Origin: Brevibacterium picturae
GTDB lineage: Bacteria; Actinomycetota; Actinomycetes; Actinomycetales; Brevibacteriaceae
Assembly (NCBI RefSeq): GCF_030453725.1
Contig: NZ_JAKDJU010000102.1
Location: 1 to 11,044 of the forward strand
Length of the DNA stretch: 11,044 bases
Direction of reading: 5' to 3'
In this document: one piece after another, positions 6,434 to 11,044 of the stretch
Position numbering within the stretch: the stretch's first letter is position 1
Layout of the letters: every line of letters starts with the position of its first letter
Notes under the pieces: generated by a model
Seen by the model: only the letters and a program-made list of their open reading frames with translations
What the model was told of the DNA's origin: nothing
Databases searched by the model: none
Position numbers and translations under genes: made by a program

Positions 6434-8104
6434 TCAGCGCTTCATGGCCCGGCCCAGGGTGTCGAGGCCGACCGATCCCAGGTTCAGCGCCTTGGTGTGG
6501 AAGGCCTTGAGATCGAAGTCCGCTCCGTCTTCGGCCTTCGCCTCATCACGGAACTGCTCCCAGAGTCGCTGACCGATCTTGTAGCTGGGGGCCTGTCCGG
6601 GCCAGCCCAGGTAGCGGTCGAGTTCGAAGGCGAGGAAGGACCGGTCCATGGCGACATTGTCGGTGAGGAACTGCCAGGCCTTCTCCCTGTTCCAGGTTCC
6701 TCCGCCGAGGCTGGCCGGGGCTTCGAGGCCCAGGTGGAAGCCGATGTCGAGGACCACACGAGCTGCGCGCAGGCGCTGCGAATCGAGCATGCCCAGGTAG
6801 TCTGCCGGATCGTCCAGGAAGCCGAGGTCGGCCATGAGCTTCTCGGCGTAGAGGGCCCAGCCCTCCCCGTGGCCGGAGACCCAGCACATGAGTCGGCGCC
6901 AACGGTTGAGGGTATCGGAGACATAGGTGGCCTGGCCGACCTGCAGGTGATGGCCGGGCACACCCTCATGATAGACGGTGGTCTTCTCCTGCCAGGTGGC
7001 GAACTCGGTGACGCCTTCGGGCACCGACCACCACATGCGGCCCGGACGGGAGAAGTCGTCGGTCGGTCCTGTGTAGTAGATGCCTCCGGTGGCCGAGGGG
7101 GCGATCATGCATTCGATCGTGCGCACCGGTTCGGGAATGTCGAAATGAGACTTCCCGAGCTCGGTGATCGCTTCATCAGCGACCTTCTGCATCCACTCGC
7201 GCAGGCCCTCCGACCCATGCAGGGTCCGTTCCGGATCGTTGTTGAGCGTCTCCATGACCTCGAACAGATCAGCACCGGGCTGAATCTTCTCCGCCACCTC
7301 ACGCTGCTGGGCGTCGATGCGGGCGAGCTCCTCGAGTCCCCACGCATAGGTCTCATCGAAGTCGACCTCCGCGCCCAGGAAGTCACGCGAGTACAGGGCG
7401 TAGGCCTCGCGACCGCATGCCTCGTTCTCCCCAGCGGCAGGGAGGAGCTGCGCACCCAAGAAATCGGCGAGGCCGGCGAATGACTCACGGGCCGCCTCGG
7501 CGTGGGTGTTCAGCCGCTGACGCAACGAGGGTGGGGCGTCGGTGGCGCCGGCGACGAGCTGGTCGAAGTTGCTGCCCGGCTCGGCTACCGCGCGGGCCTG
7601 TTCGATGACCTTCTCGACCTGGATCCGGGCGGAGACCTGGCCGCGGCTCTTGGCCAGGGACAGCGACTCCTGATAGCCGGCGACGGACGTGGGCACGGCA
7701 GCCATCGTCGTGTCCACCGCCTCCCAGTCCTGGGTGGTCTCGGTGGGCATGAGGTCGAAGGCGTCGCGAATGGACTGCAGGGGCGACTCGATGACGTTGA
7801 GGCTCGAGTGCTTGAGCCCGGCCTCGAAATAATCGCGGTCGACGGTGAGCCGGTCGCGCATCGCATCGATGGTGACGAGGTCGACGTCGTCGAGATCGGC
7901 TGTCTTCTCCGCCTCGGCGAGCTTGGCCAGGGTCTCGACAGTGAGATCATTGGCGGCAGCCAGGCCGGCGGGGGAGAAGTCATCGAAACCCGTCGCGCCA
8001 TCGAGGCCGAGGTAGAGGGCGAGCGAGGGGGAGAGCGCGAGCGAGGCGTCAACGTATTCTTCAGCGACGGCGTCAATGGCCGAAGCGGTTCTCTTCTGGG
8101 TCAT
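6434..8104 (-). CDS. DUF885 family protein, putative zinc metallohydrolase
   Basis: A 556-residue protein (559 if GTG 8113 is used) of the DUF885 family, whose members are thought to be zinc-dependent peptidase-like hydrolases. Numbered from GTG 8113, the family signature YHEGVPGHHLQ is at 381-391 with the HExxxGHH core at 382-389, followed by GHGEGWALYAEKL (414-426), QRLRAARVVLDIGFH (446-460) and PSYKIGQRLW (509-518). I see no signal peptide, so it is probably cytosolic. I prefer ATG 8104, because GTG 8113 directly abuts a TATAGA that may be the -10. The GntR gene follows in 24 bases, so the two share a transcript. This pairing suggests the hydrolase acts on, or makes, the regulator's ligand. 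The real substrate is unknown; peptide or amide hydrolysis is a family-level guess. Confidence 0.88.
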   Translation of the reverse strand: MTQKRTASAIDAVAEEYVDASLALSPSLALYLGLDGATGFDDFSPAGLAAANDLTVETLAKLAEAEKTADLDDVDLVTIDAMRDRLTVDRDYFEAGLKHSSLNVIESPLQSIRDAFDLMPTETTQDWEAVDTTMAAVPTSVAGYQESLSLAKSRGQVSARIQVEKVIEQARAVAEPGSNFDQLVAGATDAPPSLRQRLNTHAEAARESFAGLADFLGAQLLPAAGENEACGREAYALYSRDFLGAEVDFDETYAWGLEELARIDAQQREVAEKIQPGADLFEVMETLNNDPERTLHGSEGLREWMQKVADEAITELGKSHFDIPEPVRTIECMIAPSATGGIYYTGPTDDFSRPGRMWWSVPEGVTEFATWQEKTTVYHEGVPGHHLQVGQATYVSDTLNRWRRLMCWVSGHGEGWALYAEKLMADLGFLDDPADYLGMLDSQRLRAARVVLDIGFHLGLEAPASLGGGTWNREKAWQFLTDNVAMDRSFLAFELDRYLGWPGQAPSYKIGQRLWEQFRDEAKAEDGADFDLKAFHTKALNLGSVGLDTLGRAMKR

Positions 8105-8113
8105 GATTCTCAC

Positions 8114-8119
8114 TCTATA
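8114..8119 (-). promoter_or_regulatory. Candidate -10 (TATAGA) for the DUF885-GntR operon
   Basis: On the minus strand TATAGA lies 9 bases before ATG 8104. It would place transcription start within a few bases of that codon, giving a leaderless or near-leaderless mRNA. No convincing -35 is visible, so the call rests on the A/T-rich hexamer and its position. Confidence 0.25.
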
Positions 8120-8146
8120 TGACTGAGAACACAGCAGTCCGTGGCC

Positions 8147-8179
8147 ATGCGTCTAGAGCAAGATCACCCTGAGACGCAT
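8147..8179. promoter_or_regulatory. 8-bp inverted repeat between divergent genes
   Basis: ATGCGTCT (8147-8154) and AGACGCAT (8172-8179) are perfect inverted arms around 17 bases. The dyad lies in the 198-base gap between the leftward DUF885 gene and the rightward MFS gene, 43 bases upstream of ATG 8104. With a 25-base centre-to-centre spacing the arms could be two half-sites of one regulator acting on both promoters. A second, weaker dyad, ATCAC (8227-8231) / GTGAT (8241-8245), lies nearer the MFS gene. No T run follows, so it is not a normal terminator. Confidence 0.4.
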
Positions 8180-8302
8180 CATCGTCGGCAGGCGCCACCA
8201 TATAGCATAGGTAGGTCCCCGGCTCGATCACAGCGGATCAGTGATGACAGCAGGAAGCCGGGACGCTGTGCATCATTCAACAGAAAGAGAGACTGATCTT
8301 CA

Positions 8303-9499
8303 GTGACACGGGCACAGCTATGGACCAAGGACTTCGTCGTCGGCATCGGTCTCAACCTGGCGATGTCGATGGTGTTCTACCTCCTCATGACGTCCATGGC
8401 CGGCTACGCTGTCGCCCGGTTCTCCGCCGGTGAGGCCGCCGCCGGATTCGCCTCCTCCTCGTTCGTCGTCGGTGCCGTCGTCTCCCGTGTTCTGACCGGA
8501 AAATACCTCGACTTCATCGGGCGCCGGAGGCTGCTCATCATCACGATGGCCGTGTCCGTCCTCGCCTCCGTGGCCTACATGTTCGCCGACACCCTCGTCT
8601 GGCTGCTGGTCATCCGCATCATCCACGGCATCGCCTTCGGCGCCGGCAACACCGCCATCATGACCGCGATCCAGAGCGTCATCCCCTCCTCCCGCCGAGG
8701 TGAGGGCACCGGGTACTTCGGCACCGCGACGACACTGTCCACCGCCTTGGGCCCCTACCTGGGTGTGATCCTCCCACGCGCCTTTGACTTCGTGATGCTC
8801 TTCGCCGCCTCGGCGTTCATGTCGGTCGTCGCGTTCATCCTCTGCGTGGCCATCAAGTTGCCCGTCCAAGAGCTCAGTGAGGAGCAGCGTCGGTCGAAAT
8901 GGCACTTCAAGATCAGCACCCTCGTTGATCCCGACGGACTGCGCATCGGTTCGATCATGCTCGTCTGCGGCACCGCCTATGCCGCGGCGCTCGTCTTCCT
9001 CGCCGGCTATGCCGCCGACAACGGTGTTCCGGCCGCCGCCTCCCTGTTCTTCGTCGCATTCGCCGTCGCGTCACTGGTCGCACGACTATTCGTGGGGCGC
9101 ATGCAGGATGGCCTCGGCGACAACTTCGTCATTTACCCCGTATTCGTGTTCAACCTGGTCGGCAACATCCTGCTGGCCGTATGGCCGACCATGCCCGGCA
9201 TCATCCTCGCCGGTGTGTTCGTCGGTCTGGGCTTCGGTTCTCTCATGCCGTGCATGCAGGCGATCACCGTGAAATCGGTGCCCATGCACCGTGTACCGGT
9301 TGCCACCGCCTCCTTCTTCCTGCTCCTCGACGCAGGTTCGGGGATCGGACCGATCATCCTCGGCGCGATCATGCCGCTGACCGGCGGAAACGGCATGTTC
9401 ATGCTCTGCGCGGGGCTTGTAGTCGTCGCCATGATCCTCTACTTCGGCGTCCACGGCCGCCGCCGAGGCGGTCGCCCCGGTCGCGAGTACCTGCACTGA
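8303..9499 (+). CDS. MFS transporter, DHA1/AraJ-like efflux type
   Basis: A 398-residue, 12-helix major facilitator protein, compact as in the drug-efflux and AraJ-like groups. Helix 1 spans about 10-34. Motif A between helices 2 and 3 reads GKYLDFIGRRRLL (66-78). IRIIHGIAFGAGNTA (104-118) is a motif B-like helix 4, and TALGPYLGVILP (147-158) is the antiporter motif C region in helix 5, favouring export. The central loop is short and charged (about 187-210). The start is GTG 8303, with a purine-rich AAAGAGAG (8284-8291) 11 bases upstream, rather far for a ribosome site. It is divergent from DUF885 and 104 bases before the nitrilase-family gene. Substrate is unknown. It shares no close resemblance with the longer MFS at 1624-3240. 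Confidence 0.88.
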   Translation: MTRAQLWTKDFVVGIGLNLAMSMVFYLLMTSMAGYAVARFSAGEAAAGFASSSFVVGAVVSRVLTGKYLDFIGRRRLLIITMAVSVLASVAYMFADTLVWLLVIRIIHGIAFGAGNTAIMTAIQSVIPSSRRGEGTGYFGTATTLSTALGPYLGVILPRAFDFVMLFAASAFMSVVAFILCVAIKLPVQELSEEQRRSKWHFKISTLVDPDGLRIGSIMLVCGTAYAAALVFLAGYAADNGVPAAASLFFVAFAVASLVARLFVGRMQDGLGDNFVIYPVFVFNLVGNILLAVWPTMPGIILAGVFVGLGFGSLMPCMQAITVKSVPMHRVPVATASFFLLLDAGSGIGPIILGAIMPLTGGNGMFMLCAGLVVVAMILYFGVHGRRRGGRPGREYLH

Positions 9500-9603
9500 G
9501 GAGGCAGCCGAAGTCGAGGTGAGACTGGGCGGAGGTTTCTCCGGACCCACGATCGCGATAGCCTGAACGCACCGTTGACACCCCCGGATCGCAAGGACTG
9601 GCC

Positions 9604-10401
9604 ATGAAATTCGCACTCGCGCAGATCAACTCCACCACCACGGTTGCGGACAACCTCGACAAGGTCAGGGACTACACGAACCAAGCCGCCGAGGCGGGAG
9701 CCGAGTTCGTCGTCTTCCCCGAGGCCACGATGTCGGCCTTCGGCCCCGGACTGCGCGAAGTCGCCGAGGCGAACACCGAATCGTGGCGGACCGCGATGGC
9801 CCAGCTGGCAGCCGAATCCGGCATCACCGTCATCGTGGGGGAGTTCGGCGTCTCAGGTGAGAAGGTGATCAACCTGCTCGCCGTCTACCCGCCGCAGGGT
9901 GAGCGCCGCGACTATGCGAAGATCCATCTCTACGACGCCTTCGGGTTCAAGGAATCCGACACCGTCGTCGCCGGTGAGGTCCCGGTCGTCATCGACCTCG
10001 GCGGCGAGGACCTCGGGCTGACCCTGTGCTACGACATCCGCTTCCCGAAGCTCTACGCCGAGCTCAGTCGCCGTGGCGCCAAGCTCGCCATCGTCGCGGC
10101 GTCCTGGGGCGCGGGGAAGGGCAAGGTCGAGCAATGGCAGACTCTGGCCCGGGCCCGAGCCCTGGACAGCAATATGTTCGTCGCAGCAATCGGCCAGGCC
10201 GATCCCGAGGTCAGCGGCGTCGACGTGCCGAAGAAGGGACCCACGGGAGTCGGCCACAGTCTCGTGTCCGATCCCTTCGGCCACGTCATCTCCTCACTCG
10301 AGGGTGAGGAGGCACTTGAGATCGTCGAGGTGGACCTCGCGGGAGCCGACAAGGCCGCCGAGGCGATTCCGGTGCTGACGAATGCGAAGCTCGGGTACTG
10401 A
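9604..10401 (+). CDS. Carbon-nitrogen hydrolase (nitrilase superfamily) amidase
   Basis: A 265-residue cytosolic hydrolase with the full catalytic triad of the nitrilase superfamily: E40 in VVFPEATMSAF (37-47), K106 in YAKIHLYDAFGFKES (104-118) and C142 in LTLCYDIRFPKLY (139-151). E117 is the usual auxiliary glutamate. Length and the KIHLYDAFGFKESDT pattern place it near the Nit/omega-amidase branch, whose members hydrolyse small amides such as deaminated glutathione or alpha-ketoglutaramate, rather than true nitrilases. ATG 9604 has a good AAGGA (9593-9597) 6 bases upstream. A weak 5-bp hairpin (9530-9543) and a TTGACA (9575-9580) lie in the gap after the MFS gene, but no matching -10 is seen, so co-transcription with the MFS gene remains possible. 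A role in the NCS1/racemase pathway would be speculation. Confidence 0.9.
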   Translation: MKFALAQINSTTTVADNLDKVRDYTNQAAEAGAEFVVFPEATMSAFGPGLREVAEANTESWRTAMAQLAAESGITVIVGEFGVSGEKVINLLAVYPPQGERRDYAKIHLYDAFGFKESDTVVAGEVPVVIDLGGEDLGLTLCYDIRFPKLYAELSRRGAKLAIVAASWGAGKGKVEQWQTLARARALDSNMFVAAIGQADPEVSGVDVPKKGPTGVGHSLVSDPFGHVISSLEGEEALEIVEVDLAGADKAAEAIPVLTNAKLGY

Positions 10402-10405
10402 GCGG

Positions 10406-10428
10406 GGCAGTCGAGAAGGGGGACTGCC
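10406..10428 (+). terminator. 7-bp hairpin after the nitrilase-family gene
   Basis: GGCAGTC (10406-10412) and GACTGCC (10422-10428) form a perfect 7-bp stem with a 9-base loop, starting 4 bases after the stop codon. No T run follows. The position suggests a transcript end or 3' stabiliser; many actinobacterial terminators lack U tracts. Confidence 0.45.
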
Positions 10429-10454
10429 TGGGAGTGTGCCGTAGAACACAATAG

Positions 10455-10490
10455 TTGCACTTGAGGCAAAAATGCACAGGGTGCAATAAT
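10455..10490 (+). promoter_or_regulatory. TetR gene promoter with TGCAC operator half-sites
   Basis: AATAAT (10485-10490) is a good -10, and TTGAGG (10461-10466) lies 18 bases upstream as a -35. Start of transcription would fall at or next to the ATG at 10497, and there is no Shine-Dalgarno, so the mRNA is probably leaderless. The perfect dyad TGCAC-AGG-GTGCA (10473-10485) overlaps the -10, and another TTGCAC at 10455-10460 overlaps the upstream edge of the -35. This is where a TetR-family autorepressor would bind. Confidence 0.5.
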
Positions 10491-10496
10491 GTGGAT

Positions 10497-11044
10497 ATGA
10501 CCTCCACAACTCCTGGCGAGCCGACGCCCGCCGACACTGCGGCAGTCGACTCGGCAGCCACAGGGTCGGCTGCCGCCCCGGGCGACGCCGAACAGTCCGA
10601 AGGTCTGCGCGAGCGCAAGAAGCGCGAGCGCGGACAGGCCCTGCGCCAGGCTGCCCTCGACCTGGCGCTCGAGAACGGCTACACCAACGTCACCGTCGAA
10701 GACATCTGCGAACGCTGCGGAGTCTCACGACGAACCTTCTTCAACTACTTCACGAGCAAAGAAGAGGCCCTGCTCGGCCGCTCTGACACTGTGTTCGACG
10801 TTGAGGATCAACCTGCCATCGAGGCATTCGAAGCCGGTGGTCCTCGTGGCAAGCTCCTCACCGACCTTCAGCACCTGCTGGCCTCGGTGGTCCGGACTCG
10901 CCTGAACAAGCGCGAAGAGATGCACCAATACCACCAGCTGATGAAGCAGGACCCCTCGCTCATGCAGGCTCAGATGTCGCGCATGGGAAACAATGAGCGC
11001 CTGTTCCGGGAAATGATCCAACGTCGCCTCGACCAGGCAGCGGG
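10497..11044 (+). CDS. TetR/AcrR family transcriptional regulator (5' part, cut by window edge)
   Basis: The first 182 residues are visible and the frame is still open at the right edge. After an unusual Ala/Pro/Thr/Asp-rich tail of about 36 residues comes the basic LRERKKRERGQALRQAAL (37-54) and the TetR HTH: TVEDICERCGVSRRTFFNYF (66-85), then TSKEEALL (86-93). Helices from about 105 onward belong to the ligand domain, which is incomplete here. Start is ATG 10497 on a likely leaderless mRNA. TetR proteins generally repress a neighbouring efflux pump or enzyme and often themselves; the regulated gene may lie beyond the window, or be the MFS-amidase pair upstream. Ligand unknown. Confidence 0.92.
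   Translation, partial: MTSTTPGEPTPADTAAVDSAATGSAAAPGDAEQSEGLRERKKRERGQALRQAALDLALENGYTNVTVEDICERCGVSRRTFFNYFTSKEEALLGRSDTVFDVEDQPAIEAFEAGGPRGKLLTDLQHLLASVVRTRLNKREEMHQYHQLMKQDPSLMQAQMSRMGNNERLFREMIQRRLDQAA

Noticed and set aside
5984..7483. Long plus-strand open frame of 499 codons opposite the GntR and DUF885 genes
   Set aside because: It is antisense to two clear families, spans the boundary between them, and has no recognisable motif. Such frames are common in GC-rich DNA.
9530..9543. Small hairpin CGGAG-GTTT-CTCCG after the second MFS gene as a terminator
   Set aside because: Only a 5-bp stem and no T run; too weak to call.
9575..9580. Perfect TTGACA as a -35 for the nitrilase-family gene
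   Set aside because: No -10-like hexamer lies at the right distance before the start codon.

Overview
The window looks like chromosomal DNA of a GC-rich actinomycete. The style (GC-rich third positions, GTG starts, GntR/FCD and TetR regulators, DUF559 protein, NCS1 permease) would fit Brevibacterium or a close relative in the Micrococcales. The genus is an inference; no rRNA or other marker is present. There are eight complete genes, one gene cut by the right edge (TetR), and no tRNA, rRNA, CRISPR array or transposase.

Region 1 (1-1623) is visibly poorer in GC than the rest and has an accessory feel. It holds one leftward gene for a DUF559/Vsr-like putative endonuclease, an 18-bp tandem duplication just past its stop, and about 570 bases with no convincing gene. 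That gap contains an 8-bp inverted repeat with a T run and a triple 8-bp tandem repeat.

Region 2 (1624-5708) is a rightward transport and metabolism block: an MFS transporter, an NCS1-family permease (the hydantoin/allantoin/purine/pyrimidine family) and, 13 bases later, an Asp/Glu/hydantoin racemase-family enzyme. The enzyme lacks the first of the two catalytic cysteines of hydantoin racemases (Gly75 instead) but keeps the second (Cys180). Two near-identical palindromic 10-mers, TGGTAT(G/C)CCA, flank the gap in front of the permease gene and are candidate operators.

Region 3 (5711-8104) is a leftward pair: a DUF885 putative metallohydrolase followed 24 bases later by a GntR/FCD regulator. 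The regulator converges on the racemase gene with only 2 bases between stop codons. A plausible reading is that the GntR protein controls the NCS1-racemase pair and its own operon.

Region 4 (8303-11044) runs rightward: a second, efflux-like MFS transporter, a nitrilase-superfamily amidohydrolase with intact Glu-Lys-Cys triad, and the 5' part of a TetR regulator. The TetR promoter carries TGCAC half-sites and looks leaderless.

Together regions 2-3 suggest uptake and processing of a small N-containing ring or amide compound (a hydantoin, ureide or similar), but no hydantoinase, carbamoylase or allantoinase is present, so substrate and pathway are open.
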